Shown: positions 17,900 through 25,955 of the stretch, one piece after another
Layout: each line of letters starts with the position of its first letter
How positions within the stretch are numbered: the stretch's first letter is position 1
Assembly (NCBI RefSeq): GCF_000378605.1
Contig: NZ_KB905155.1
Coordinates: 558,001 to 622,000, forward strand
DNA: 64,000 bases
Source of the DNA: Thioalkalivibrio sp. ALJ21
Lineage (GTDB): Bacteria > Pseudomonadota > Gammaproteobacteria > Ectothiorhodospirales > Ectothiorhodospiraceae
Direction of reading: 5' to 3'
The notes under the pieces: generated by a model
Database searches by the model: none
What the model was told of the DNA's origin: nothing
The model's input: only the letters and a program-made list of their open reading frames with translations
Translations under genes and position numbers: made by a program

Positions 17900-19099
17900 T
17901 TAGTCGCCGTGGCCGAATTCGCGGGCGACGTAGTCGATGTCCTTGTCGCCCCGGCCGGACAGGTTGGCGAGGATCGTGACGCCGGGGTTCTCGCGGCCGT
18001 ATTTCATCGCCCAGGCAACGGCATGGGCACTCTCCAGCGCCGGGATGATGCCCTCGGCACGCGACAGGCGATAGAAGGCCTCCAGGGTCTCGTCGTCGCT
18101 GATCGCATGGTAGGCCACCCGTTCGATGGTCTTCAGGTAGGAGTGTTCCGGGCCGACACCGGGGTAGTCGAGGCCCGAGGCGATGGAGTGGACCGGGGCC
18201 GGGTTGCCTGCCTCGTCGGCCAGCAGCATGCACTTGAAGCCGTGGATCATGCCGGGCTTGCCGTAGGTCATGGTGGCGGAGTGTTCGCCCAGCTTCGTGC
18301 CGCGTCCGAGTGGCTCGACCCCGTTGAGCTGGACGCCGGCGTCCTCGATGAAGCCGGCAAACATGCCCATCGCGTTGGAGCCGCCGCCAACACAGGCGAC
18401 CACATGATCGGGCAGCTCGCCGCCGGTCATCTCCATGAACTGCTCGCGCGCCTCGATGCCGACCACCGACTGGAAGTTGCGCACCATCAGCGGGAACGGG
18501 TGCGGACCCACCACGGAGCCGATCGCGAACAGCGCCTGGTCGGCTTGCGACAGGTAGGACTGGAAGGCGGAGTCCACGGCCTCCTTGAGCGAGCGCCCGC
18601 CGAAGGACACCGGCACGACCTGTGCGCCCATCAGCTTCATGCGGGTCACGTTGGGCGCTTCCTTGGCGATGTCGATCTCGCCCATGTGAATCTCGCATTC
18701 CATGCCGAAGTAGGCGGCCGCCGTGGCCAGCGCGACCCCGTGCTGGCCGGCGCCGGTTTCCGCGATCAGCTTGCGCTTGCCCATGTGCTTGGCCAGCAGG
18801 GCCTCGCCCATGCAGTGGTTCAGCTTGTGTGCTCCGGAGTGGTTAAGGTCCTCGCGCTTGAGATAGATATGCGCGCCGGCCTCGCGGCTCAGGTTGTGGG
18901 CGTAGTACACCGGGGTGGGGCGGCCCTGGTAGTGCTTGCGGATGTAGCGCAGCTCGTTCAGGAAGTCGGCCGAGCGGGCGAGCACGAGGTAGGCCCGGTT
19001 GATCTCGGCAAAATGCGGTTCCAGTTCGGGGGGCAGGAACGCACCCCCGAACTCGCCGAAATAGCCTTCCTGGTTCGGAAAATCCTTCAGGTATGACAT
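17900..19099 (-). CDS. trpB: Second tryptophan synthase beta-chain paralogue, not linked to trpA
   Basis: A 399-residue PLP enzyme clearly in the TrpB family. The PLP lysine is Lys92 ([11 protein letters not shown]), the catalytic glutamate is Glu114 ([10 protein letters not shown]), and the phosphate loop is [10 protein letters not shown]. It differs from the canonical TrpB at 45275 in many family positions: [13 protein letters not shown] versus [13 protein letters not shown] at the start, [10 protein letters not shown] versus [10 protein letters not shown] around the lysine. It sits far from trpA, between a luciferase-like oxidoreductase and a zinc finger gene. It may work alone on indole and serine, or on another substrate. 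The start at 19099 gives the family-like MSYLKDF beginning. Confidence 0.88.
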   Translation of the reverse strand: MSYLKDFPNQEGYFGEFGGAFLPPELEPHFAEINRAYLVLARSADFLNELRYIRKHYQGRPTPVYYAHNLSREAGAHIYLKREDLNHSGAHKLNHCMGEALLAKHMGKRKLIAETGAGQHGVALATAAAYFGMECEIHMGEIDIAKEAPNVTRMKLMGAQVVPVSFGGRSLKEAVDSAFQSYLSQADQALFAIGSVVGPHPFPLMVRNFQSVVGIEAREQFMEMTGGELPDHVVACVGGGSNAMGMFAGFIEDAGVQLNGVEPLGRGTKLGEHSATMTYGKPGMIHGFKCMLLADEAGNPAPVHSIASGLDYPGVGPEHSYLKTIERVAYHAISDDETLEAFYRLSRAEGIIPALESAHAVAWAMKYGRENPGVTILANLSGRGDKDIDYVAREFGHGD

Positions 19100-19182
19100 C
19101 GCCCGCCCTCGTGCATGTTCGAAAGGGCGAATGATCCTGTGCCGGGCGCCCGTTGCCAAGCCCGTTCGCTTAAACGCGACCC

Positions 19183-20181
19183 TCAGGAACGCGAGAGGCG
19201 GTCGCAGACCTGGGCGGTGAGTTCCAGGGAGCGACGACGGGCGTCGTGATCGAAGGTCGTGGTGGTCAGGATCAGTTCGTCGACCTGCGTGGCCTCGAGA
19301 AAGCGGCGCATCTCCCCCTCGACGGTGTCGGGTGCCCCGATCGCGGAGCAGGCCATGGTCTGTTCCACAATCGCTCGTTCGGCGCGGTCGAGCTGTTCGC
19401 GGTAATGCGGAATCGGGGGCTGGATCGGCTCCGGCCGGCCGCGCCGCAGGCTGATGAAGGCCTGCTCCATGGAACTGGCCAGCGTCTGCGCATCGGTATC
19501 GGTTTCGGCCACATAGACGTTGTAGCCGGCCATCACCCAGGGCGCATCCAGGTCCGGGGCGGGCCGGAATTCGCGGCGGTAGACCGCGATTGCGTCATGC
19601 AGCTGACCCGGGGCGAAGTGCGAGGCAAAGGCGTAGGGCAGCCCCAGGTACGCTGCGAGCTGGGCCCCGAAAAGGCTGGACCCGAGGATCCAGATTGGAA
19701 TGCGCGAACCGGCGCCCGGTATCGCACGAATGGCCTGATCGGGAACGGGATCGGCGAGATAGCTCTGCAGTTCCGCGACATCCCGCGGGAACTGGTCGGG
19801 GTCGCTCTCCGCGCTGCGGCGCAGGGCACGGGCTGTGGCCGGGTCCGTGCCCGGCGCCCGTCCGAGCCCGAGGTCGATTCGACCCGGAAACAGAGCATTC
19901 AGGGTGCCGAACTGCTCGGCCACGATCAGCGGCGCATGGTTGGGCAGCATGATGCCTCCGGCACCCACGCGGATCCGCGTCGTGGCGGCCGCCACCTGGC
20001 CGATTACCACCGCAGTCGCAGCACTGGCGATCCCGGGCATGTTGTGGTGTTCGGCGAGCCAGTAGCGACCAAATCCCAGTTTCTCCGCCAACTGGGCCAG
20101 ATCTAGGGTGTTGTGAAGGGCCTGGCCGGCGTCAGCGTGCGCGGTGATCGGAGCGAGATCGAGAACTGAATATCGAGTCAT
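19183..20181 (-). CDS. LLM-class flavin-dependent oxidoreductase (bacterial luciferase-like)
   Basis: A 332-residue TIM-barrel flavoenzyme of the luciferase-like monooxygenase superfamily. Typical segments are [12 protein letters not shown] at the start, [14 protein letters not shown] (about 40-53), [21 protein letters not shown] (about 69-89) and [14 protein letters not shown] (about 98-111). Its pattern is that of the small MsnO8/YhbW-like group. It should use reduced FMN and oxygen, but the substrate is unknown. It is read on the minus strand, 83 bases before the unlinked trpB gene, and is preceded by a long AT-richer intergenic region. Confidence 0.9.
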   Translation of the reverse strand: MTRYSVLDLAPITAHADAGQALHNTLDLAQLAEKLGFGRYWLAEHHNMPGIASAATAVVIGQVAAATTRIRVGAGGIMLPNHAPLIVAEQFGTLNALFPGRIDLGLGRAPGTDPATARALRRSAESDPDQFPRDVAELQSYLADPVPDQAIRAIPGAGSRIPIWILGSSLFGAQLAAYLGLPYAFASHFAPGQLHDAIAVYRREFRPAPDLDAPWVMAGYNVYVAETDTDAQTLASSMEQAFISLRRGRPEPIQPPIPHYREQLDRAERAIVEQTMACSAIGAPDTVEGEMRRFLEATQVDELILTTTTFDHDARRRSLELTAQVCDRLSRS

Positions 20182-20549
20182 TCGCCCATTATACGCCCGC
20201 TGTGGTCCCCTTCCCGGGATCCAGGGTGCGCTTCCTCATTCCCGCGACCCGCGGTAGACGAACTAGTTTTCTAATTCGTTAATTTGTGATCAAAACTTGC
20301 GCATCAAATGTCTAAATCAGCACCTACTGACGTTCCCATAATGTTGGTATGGCCATGTATGTCTGAACCCCTCCCGCCTGACCAGTTCCACTAGGTTTGC
20401 TTATGCTGTTCGGCAATTGTTGAAACTGAATCACCCCAGTCTCAACGATTGGATTACTATGGCTTCCCTCATCCATTGGTCACGAGATCCCTGTCAGGGA
20501 ACGGCCGTGGTGGTCTCCTGTATATGGAGGGTTTTGTATATTGCGTCAC

Positions 20550-20571
20550 AAAAAACCCCCTCTGAAGGGGT
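20550..20571 (-). terminator. Weak rho-independent terminator-like hairpin
   Basis: Read on the minus strand the sequence is ACCCC, a 7-base loop, GGGGT, then a run of five to six T. The stem is only five pairs, so it is weak. No gene on the minus strand runs into it from the right; it could end a short untranslated transcript or insulate the monooxygenase gene. Confidence 0.3.
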
Positions 20572-20613
20572 GGTGGGTCGTGTAGATTGCTGGCAGGAAA
20601 TTGGTATTGGCCT

Positions 20614-20666
20614 CCCTTAACATGGGTTAAGGGTTGTCGCTCACGAATATTAACTTGGGTTAAGGG
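20614..20666. promoter_or_regulatory. Pair of palindromic operator-like sites
   Basis: A perfect dyad CCCTTAAC-ATGG-GTTAAGGG lies at 20614-20633. A related half-perfect copy TTAAC-TTGG-GTTAAGGG lies at 20650-20666. The shared 17-base core TTAAC(A/T)TGGGTTAAGGG repeats with a 33-base start-to-start distance, close to three helical turns, so two dimers could bind the same face of DNA. They lie 130-180 bases before the GGDEF start. The binding protein is unknown. Confidence 0.5.
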
Positions 20667-20794
20667 CGTGGCGTAGCTTTCGCGTCGTGAATCCTCTGCA
20701 CTGTGAGCGTCGACGGAGCTGGGTGCGGCCCTCGCGAAACACGATATTCGTCGCATCAACAGAAGACCAAGGCCGGTGCGTTTTAGGAGAACGG

Positions 20795-21937
20795 ATGACT
20801 GTAAGAACACCGGAAGAAATCGAGAACGAGCGTCGCACTGTGCTCGTGAACATCTTTGCAACGTCAGGTTCATTCATTTTGTTCATCTTTGGCGTTCTGT
20901 CGATGTCGACGGGGTTCGTGGTTCTAGGTTCTGTTGTCCTTGGAGCATCGGTATTAAGTTTAGGATTGATGGTATATGGTCGGCTGTCTGGAAGGATCAG
21001 AACGGTTAGTTACCTTTTCTCAGCCCTTGCGTTCATGTTGGCAATATTTCTTGTTGTACATGGTGGTGTGAAAGGTTCCGGAGCCTACTTTTCATTCCCG
21101 CTGGCTGTCATCATGGTGATGACAGGGTTTACGAGCGTTCGTTTTACATTGACGATTTGTTCCCTGTTTCTCTCCGTTGTCGCGCTTGCACTTTTTGGCC
21201 CAGTAGGCGAGGGATGGGTATATCCCTATGGCGCCGATGAAAAGATGCACATCATGCTCGGCCTGGGCGTTCTCGTTTTGCTGGCGGTGTTCTCGGAATG
21301 GATACGGCTGCGGTCCTATTCCGCAACGCTTGACACCCACGAGCAGCTCAGGACGGATGCGCGATACGACGCGTTGACCAAACTGCTGAACAGGAGGGGG
21401 TTCGAGGAGGCGATGGCAGCCCTTCCCCCCGAACGCTTTCCTGTGGTACTGGCGATACTGGATCTTGATCATTTCAAGTCAGTGAATGACGAGCACGGGC
21501 ACGAGGTGGGAGACCATGCACTTCGGGCCTTTGCCCGGCATCTGCGCCCCTGTGTGAGGGGAGGGGATCTGCTTTGCCGCTGGGGGGGGGAAGAGTTCCT
21601 CTTGCTGATCACCGAAGCCGGGCCAGATGAGGCCTTGGCCGTCGTGGACGACATTCGAATCGGCTTCGCGAGCACGGTGTTGCCCGTTGGCGAAAACGGC
21701 TTGAAGCTGACCTTCAGTGCGGGGTTGTCGTGCTTGCAGGATGCCGGGGGGTTTGAACAGGCATTGATCGAAGCCGATGAAAGCCTCTATCGCGCCAAGG
21801 ACAGGGGGCGCAACCATCTGGAGTTGTCTGAAGCGGAACATACGGCGGTGGAGCCTGGCGAGGCCGGGCTTCAGCCTGTGTCTTCCGCGGTACCCCGGAA
21901 CAAAGACCAGAAACCTCCAGATATTCTCCCGGCTTGA
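20795..21937 (+). CDS. Membrane-bound diguanylate cyclase (GGDEF), first of a tandem pair
   Basis: A 380-residue protein with about six hydrophobic segments (about 18-170), a short linker and a GGDEF domain (about 195-345). The active site is RWGGEEF, and RGGD five residues earlier is an RxxD inhibitory site, so an active, feedback-inhibited cyclase is expected. The C-terminal tail (about 350-380) is low in structure. The ATG at 20795 has an AGGAGA ribosome site; a longer frame upstream has none. It is a close paralogue of the gene at 22567, in membrane part as well as catalytic part. It is less GC-rich than its neighbours. Nine consecutive G bases (21582-21590) fall exactly on the GGEEF codons. 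Confidence 0.92.
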   Translation: MTVRTPEEIENERRTVLVNIFATSGSFILFIFGVLSMSTGFVVLGSVVLGASVLSLGLMVYGRLSGRIRTVSYLFSALAFMLAIFLVVHGGVKGSGAYFSFPLAVIMVMTGFTSVRFTLTICSLFLSVVALALFGPVGEGWVYPYGADEKMHIMLGLGVLVLLAVFSEWIRLRSYSATLDTHEQLRTDARYDALTKLLNRRGFEEAMAALPPERFPVVLAILDLDHFKSVNDEHGHEVGDHALRAFARHLRPCVRGGDLLCRWGGEEFLLLITEAGPDEALAVVDDIRIGFASTVLPVGENGLKLTFSAGLSCLQDAGGFEQALIEADESLYRAKDRGRNHLELSEAEHTAVEPGEAGLQPVSSAVPRNKDQKPPDILPA

Positions 21938-22566
21938 GCCAGCAATGCAGGGTTCCTTCATGGAATCCATCAGGGCCTCTGGGCATCGTCGGTCGGCTTC
22001 CTTCAACGGTTCCATTCTGGTCCCGACGTTTCCCCTGGTGGTCGTCTCTCGATCGCTCGCCGTTCGGCGAACGAGCTGGAAGGCTCTCGTGGTAGCGTCC
22101 AGCAGAACGGCCGATTGAGGTCCTCCCGCGAGAGAAGTCGTGCCAGGGGAACCTTGGGTCAGGGTTTGCGCACAGTCGTTGCGTGCTTTGGGACCGAGGA
22201 ACATCGCCAGGGGTTCATCGCGGCGAGCGGAAGGTTTGCGCCATCTGGGCCGTCTCCTGTTCAACAGGGGCGCAATACTCGTGGGCTTTATTCAATCCAT
22301 TGGCGGCCGATAGCGGCCTTCCTGTCTACGTCTCTGTACACTGCTGCTGCCGCGGTGGGCGATGGTTGCAGCCCATCCGGTGTCAGGGCGGTTTGTTGCG
22401 GAGCGTGGCGGTCCGCACTCGAGACGGCTGGCCTCCCGTGTGGGGTGGTGAATGGCAGTGCGGGAAGGGCCGCCGCGGGGTAGCAGGGAGTTTGACGAGC
22501 GCGACAGGATGCTTGCGCTGACCTGGGCCAGGAGGGCGAACCCGGCATTTCCGACGGAGGGGGCGG
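21938..22566. other. Intergenic region between the tandem GGDEF genes
   Basis: About 630 bases with no convincing gene. Open frames on both strands overlap each other and have no ribosome sites or family resemblance. A short dyad TCGCCG-TT-CGGCGA lies near 22055-22068. The second cyclase gene probably has its own promoter here, but I see no clear -35/-10 pair. Confidence 0.5.
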
Positions 22567-23643
22567 ATGGCTGGAAGGACACCCGAGGCGATCGAGGCCG
22601 AACGCCGCGTACTGCTCGTATCGCTGTTTGCGACCGTCGGTTCGACGATCCTCGTGATATTCGGGACATTGGCCGTGATGGCCGGGCGCTCCGGCCTGGC
22701 GCTGGTGCTACTGGTGACGGCGGTCCTGTGTCTGGCGTTCATGCTGTACAGCCGCCTGACGGGGCGAGCCCGGGATGTGAGCTACTTCCTTTCGGCGCTT
22801 GCTTTTCTACTGGGGGTCTTTTTGATCCTGCACGGGGGAGTGGAAGGCACTGGCGTGTATTTCGCGTTTCCAGTGGCGATCATCATGGTGATGGCCGGGT
22901 TCACCAGTGTGCGTTTCACCATGTGGATTTGCGCGCTGTTCATCGCGGTCGTGGCGCTGGGGCTGTACGGGCCCTATAGCCAGGAATGGGTCTACCCCTA
23001 CAGCCTGGTGGAGAAGAGCCGGATCATGGTGGCCCTCGCGGCGCTGGTTCTGCTGGCCGTGCTTGCCGAGTGGATGCGGGTGCGCTCGTACTCCGCGACG
23101 GTCGATACCCATGAACAACTGAGCGTCGATGCGCGCCGGGACCCCCTGACAGGTTTGCTGAACCGGCGTGGCTTCGAGGAAGCGATAGCCGAATTTTCGT
23201 CGGAACGTTTTCCCGCAGTGCTTTCGCTGATGGACCTAGATCATTTCAAGACCGTCAATGACCTACATGGTCACGAGGCAGGCGATGAAGTGATCCGTGC
23301 CTTCGCCGAGCATCTTCGCCGCAATCTCAAGGGCCGCGATCTCCTTTGCCGCTGGGGTGGCGAGGAGTTTGTGGTGCTCCTGGGCCAGGCGCAGCCGGAT
23401 GAGGGTTGGGCCGTGCTCGATGACATTCGGCGGGACTTCGCCGGCACGAGACTGCCGATTGGCGACAATGGACTGCGAGTGACGTTCAGCGCGGGGCTGG
23501 CCTGTATGTGCGATGCACGTGATTTCGAGACGGCCCTCGCCCGGGCGGACCAGTGCCTCTACCGTGCCAAGGATGCCGGACGCAATCGCCTTCAAATCGC
23601 GGAGACCGAATACAAGCAAGGGGTTGCCGAGCCGGTCGGATGA
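22567..23643 (+). CDS. Membrane-bound diguanylate cyclase (GGDEF), second of a tandem pair
   Basis: A 358-residue paralogue of the upstream cyclase. The shared plan is an N-terminal RTPEAIEAERR helix, about six membrane helices including GFTSVRFT, the linker RSYSATVDTHEQL, and a GGDEF domain with NRRGFEEA and RWGGEEF. The RxxD site is RDLL-type: KGRDLLCRWGGEEF places R-x-x-D slightly differently (LKGRD), so RxxD inhibition is less certain than in the first copy. The tail after the GGDEF domain is shorter. A GGAGGGGGCGG ribosome site precedes the ATG. The two copies likely arose by duplication and may respond to related membrane signals. Confidence 0.92.
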   Translation: MAGRTPEAIEAERRVLLVSLFATVGSTILVIFGTLAVMAGRSGLALVLLVTAVLCLAFMLYSRLTGRARDVSYFLSALAFLLGVFLILHGGVEGTGVYFAFPVAIIMVMAGFTSVRFTMWICALFIAVVALGLYGPYSQEWVYPYSLVEKSRIMVALAALVLLAVLAEWMRVRSYSATVDTHEQLSVDARRDPLTGLLNRRGFEEAIAEFSSERFPAVLSLMDLDHFKTVNDLHGHEAGDEVIRAFAEHLRRNLKGRDLLCRWGGEEFVVLLGQAQPDEGWAVLDDIRRDFAGTRLPIGDNGLRVTFSAGLACMCDARDFETALARADQCLYRAKDAGRNRLQIAETEYKQGVAEPVG

Positions 23644-23688
23644 TGCGGGTCTATAGTCCGTGGATAAGGACAGCAAGAGGGCCGCAGC

Positions 23689-24159
23689 ATGGGCATCGCG
23701 AGAACCCTGAGTGATTATCTGGCGGCGCAGGGCGTCGCCTTTGAGTTGGTCCGGCATCCGTATGCCAGCAGTGCGACCCGCACGGCGGAGGCCGCGCATG
23801 TGCCCGGCGATCGACTGGCGAAGGCCGTGCTCGTAGAGGATGCCGGGCATTACATGCTGGCGATCCTGCCGGCATCGCGGCGTCTGCACCTAGGGCAACT
23901 ACACCACCTGATTGGTGAACACGTCGGGCTGGCCACCGAGCAGGAGGTGGCGGAACGCTTCCCCGATTGCGCCCTGGGTGCGATCCCGGCCCTGGCCGAG
24001 CCGTACGGCCTGGAGCCGCTACTGGACGAACATGCCCCCACTGAAGGGGATGTGTATCTGGAAGGTGGCGACCACGAGACTCTGGTCAAATTGCCGGCCC
24101 TCGCCTGGAGGGATTTACTCGGGACTCCCCGTCACGGGCTGTTTAGCCGTCATTTATAA
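23689..24159 (+). CDS. YbaK/ProX-type aminoacyl-tRNA deacylase domain protein
   Basis: A 156-residue single-domain protein of the YbaK/prolyl-tRNA synthetase insertion family. These trans-editing enzymes hydrolyse mischarged aminoacyl-tRNAs. The family core is visible: the N-terminal YPYASSATRTAEAAH-like region (HPYASSATRTAEAAHV), the conserved lysine in RLAKAVLVED (about residue 45), LPASRRLHLGQL and a late GDHETLVKLPALAW. Many proteins of this subtype occur as free-standing hypothetical proteins with uncertain tRNA specificity. A GCAAGAGGG stretch is upstream of the ATG. It is followed by the ABC exporter genes on the same strand. Confidence 0.88.
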   Translation: MGIARTLSDYLAAQGVAFELVRHPYASSATRTAEAAHVPGDRLAKAVLVEDAGHYMLAILPASRRLHLGQLHHLIGEHVGLATEQEVAERFPDCALGAIPALAEPYGLEPLLDEHAPTEGDVYLEGGDHETLVKLPALAWRDLLGTPRHGLFSRHL

Positions 24160-24204
24160 AGCCACTTGGTTGCGCCCTCGGCTTGTGCGGTGAATGCTAC
24201 GCCG

Positions 24205-25167
24205 ATGGGATCAGCGATTCGTTTGCAGGGGCTGGTGCGTTCCTATAACGGCACGCGCGCGGTCGATGGCGTCGATCTGGAGGTCCTGAGCGGGAGCATC
24301 CTGGGGCTTCTGGGCCCGAATGGTGCCGGCAAGACGACAATCGTGCGCGTGCTCTCCACCCTGATCACGCCGGATGCGGGAACAGCGGAGGTGGGTGGCT
24401 TCGATGTCGTGCGCGATGCGGCACGGGTGCGCGAGATCATCGGGCTGACCGGGCAGTACGCCTCGGTCGACGAGAAGCTGACCGGCCGCGAGAACCTGTT
24501 GCTGATCGCGCGGTTGCTGGGCTTGGGCCGTGGTGGCGCTCGCCGACGTGCGGACGAGCTGCTCGGGCAGTTTCATCTTCTGGATGCGGCGAACCGTCCG
24601 GTGCAGACCTATTCCGGGGGAATGCGGCGGCGGCTGGATCTGGCGGCCAGCCTGGTCGGGAACCCCGCCATTCTCTTCCTCGACGAGCCGACCACCGGGC
24701 TGGACCCGCGGGCGCGCCGCGACCTGTGGAGCCTGGTGGGAGAACTGCGGGAGCAGGGAACCACCGTGCTGCTTACGACCCAGTATCTGGATGAAGCGGA
24801 CGCGCTGGCAGATCGGATCGTGGTGCTGGATCGCGGGCGGATCATTGCCGAGGGGACCTCGGCGGAATTGAAGGAACGCGTGGGTGGTCGCTCGCTGTTC
24901 GTGGTGGTGGCGGACACGGCCCGGCTCGATGATGCGGCCGGAGCGATCGCGCCTATCGTCGGGGAACACCCGCAAGCGCGGGACAACACCCTGAGCGTCG
25001 CCGTGACGAGCAGTGCCGTGGTGCCGACCGTGCTGCGAGCCCTGGATCAGGCGGGGATCGAAGTGGTCGAACTCGGCCTGCGCACCGCGAGCCTGGACGA
25101 TGTCTTTCTGGCGCTGACCGGGCATGCGGCCGAGGTTACGTCCGAGACGGCAGAGGAGGGGGCATGA
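24205..25167 (+). CDS. ABC transporter ATP-binding protein (DrrA-like, ABC-2 exporter)
   Basis: About 320 residues. Walker A is GPNGAGKTT, the signature is YSGGMRRRLD, Walker B is ILFLDEPTTGLD and the switch region ends TTQYLDEADALAD. After the ATPase core there is the DrrA-type C-terminal extension (about 210-320), which helps docking to the permease. The stop codon overlaps the permease ATG (ATGA), so the pair is coupled. Possible starts are TTG 24166, GTG 24190 and ATG 24205; none has a clear ribosome site, and I chose the ATG nearest the domain. The exported compound is unknown; relatives move drugs or lipids. Confidence 0.9.
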   Translation: MGSAIRLQGLVRSYNGTRAVDGVDLEVLSGSILGLLGPNGAGKTTIVRVLSTLITPDAGTAEVGGFDVVRDAARVREIIGLTGQYASVDEKLTGRENLLLIARLLGLGRGGARRRADELLGQFHLLDAANRPVQTYSGGMRRRLDLAASLVGNPAILFLDEPTTGLDPRARRDLWSLVGELREQGTTVLLTTQYLDEADALADRIVVLDRGRIIAEGTSAELKERVGGRSLFVVVADTARLDDAAGAIAPIVGEHPQARDNTLSVAVTSSAVVPTVLRALDQAGIEVVELGLRTASLDDVFLALTGHAAEVTSETAEEGA

Positions 25168-25928
25168 AGTCGCTGGACCAGACGCTGGCCCTGGCCTGGC
25201 GCAGTCTCGTGCAGGTGCGTCGCAATCCCTGGGAGCTGGGGGATTACTCCATCCAGCCGATCCTGTTTCTGGTGCTGTTCCTGTACGTGTTCGGCGGCGC
25301 GGTGGCGGGCTCGACCGAAGCCTATCTGCCGTTCGTGCTCCCTGGCGTGATCGCGATGAACATGCTGTTTGTCACCGTTTATGTCGGGCATGGCCTGAAT
25401 ACGGATTTGACGCGTGGGGTGTTCGACCGCTTTCGCGCTCTGCCCATTCCCCGCTGGGCGCCGCTGGCCGGGCGCATCCTGGCCGATCTGCTGAAACAGG
25501 CGCTTTGTATCGCGCTGCTGTTGATCGTGGGGGTGTTGCTGGGCTTTCGGATCGAGACCTCGGTCTGGGAGGTGCTGGCGATGGTGGCGCTGGTGCTGAT
25601 CTTCGCCTCGGCCGCATCGTGGATCATGGTGCTGGTCGGCGTATTGTCCCGCGACCCGGAGCATGTACAGCTGTTCGGTTTCACGGCGTTGTTCCCGGTG
25701 ACGTTCGTCTCCACCGCGTTTGTACCGCTGGAGACGATGCCCGCCGTGCTGCAGCCCTTCGTGCAGGCCAACCCCGTCTCGTTGCTCGCGGACGCATCGC
25801 GCGCCCTGTTGAGCGGAGGCGATGCGCTGGAGCCCGCTTTGTGGACCCTCGTCTGGGCTGCCGCGATTGCGGTGCTCTTTGCACCGCTGTCCGTCTGGGC
25901 CCTGAATCGGCGTCTGGCGCGGGGATAG
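25164..25928 (+). CDS. ABC-2 type transporter permease (DrrB-like)
   Basis: A 254-residue inner-membrane protein with six hydrophobic segments, of the DrrB/ABC-2 family. Typical pieces are RSLVQVRRNPWELGDYSIQP at the start, FRALPIPRWAPLAGRILADL in the cytoplasmic loop (about 92-111) and FPVTFVSTAFVPLETMP late in the protein (about 174-190). Its ATG overlaps the last bases of the ATPase gene. Together they should form a homodimeric or 2+2 exporter. No biosynthetic genes are adjacent that would tell the cargo. Confidence 0.92.
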   Translation: MKSLDQTLALAWRSLVQVRRNPWELGDYSIQPILFLVLFLYVFGGAVAGSTEAYLPFVLPGVIAMNMLFVTVYVGHGLNTDLTRGVFDRFRALPIPRWAPLAGRILADLLKQALCIALLLIVGVLLGFRIETSVWEVLAMVALVLIFASAASWIMVLVGVLSRDPEHVQLFGFTALFPVTFVSTAFVPLETMPAVLQPFVQANPVSLLADASRALLSGGDALEPALWTLVWAAAIAVLFAPLSVWALNRRLARG

Positions 25929-25955
25929 AGGCCCAGGAGAGGCGCCCCTTCGAAA

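Larger units (their letters stand above)
20182..20794. other. Large intergenic region before the first membrane GGDEF gene
   Basis: About 610 bases without a convincing gene, and richer in A and T than its neighbours, especially 20260-20340 and 20400-20560. It holds divergent promoter space for the monooxygenase and GGDEF genes, a weak minus-strand terminator-like hairpin near 20550-20571, and two related palindromic sites at 20614-20666. Short open frames here show no ribosome site or protein-like composition. The lower GC suggests sequence of different origin, or simply regulatory DNA. Confidence 0.6.

Noticed and set aside
22115-22521. Small plus-strand frames in the intergenic region between the two cyclase genes
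   Set aside because: Overlapping frames without ribosome sites and with protein composition unlike real genes.
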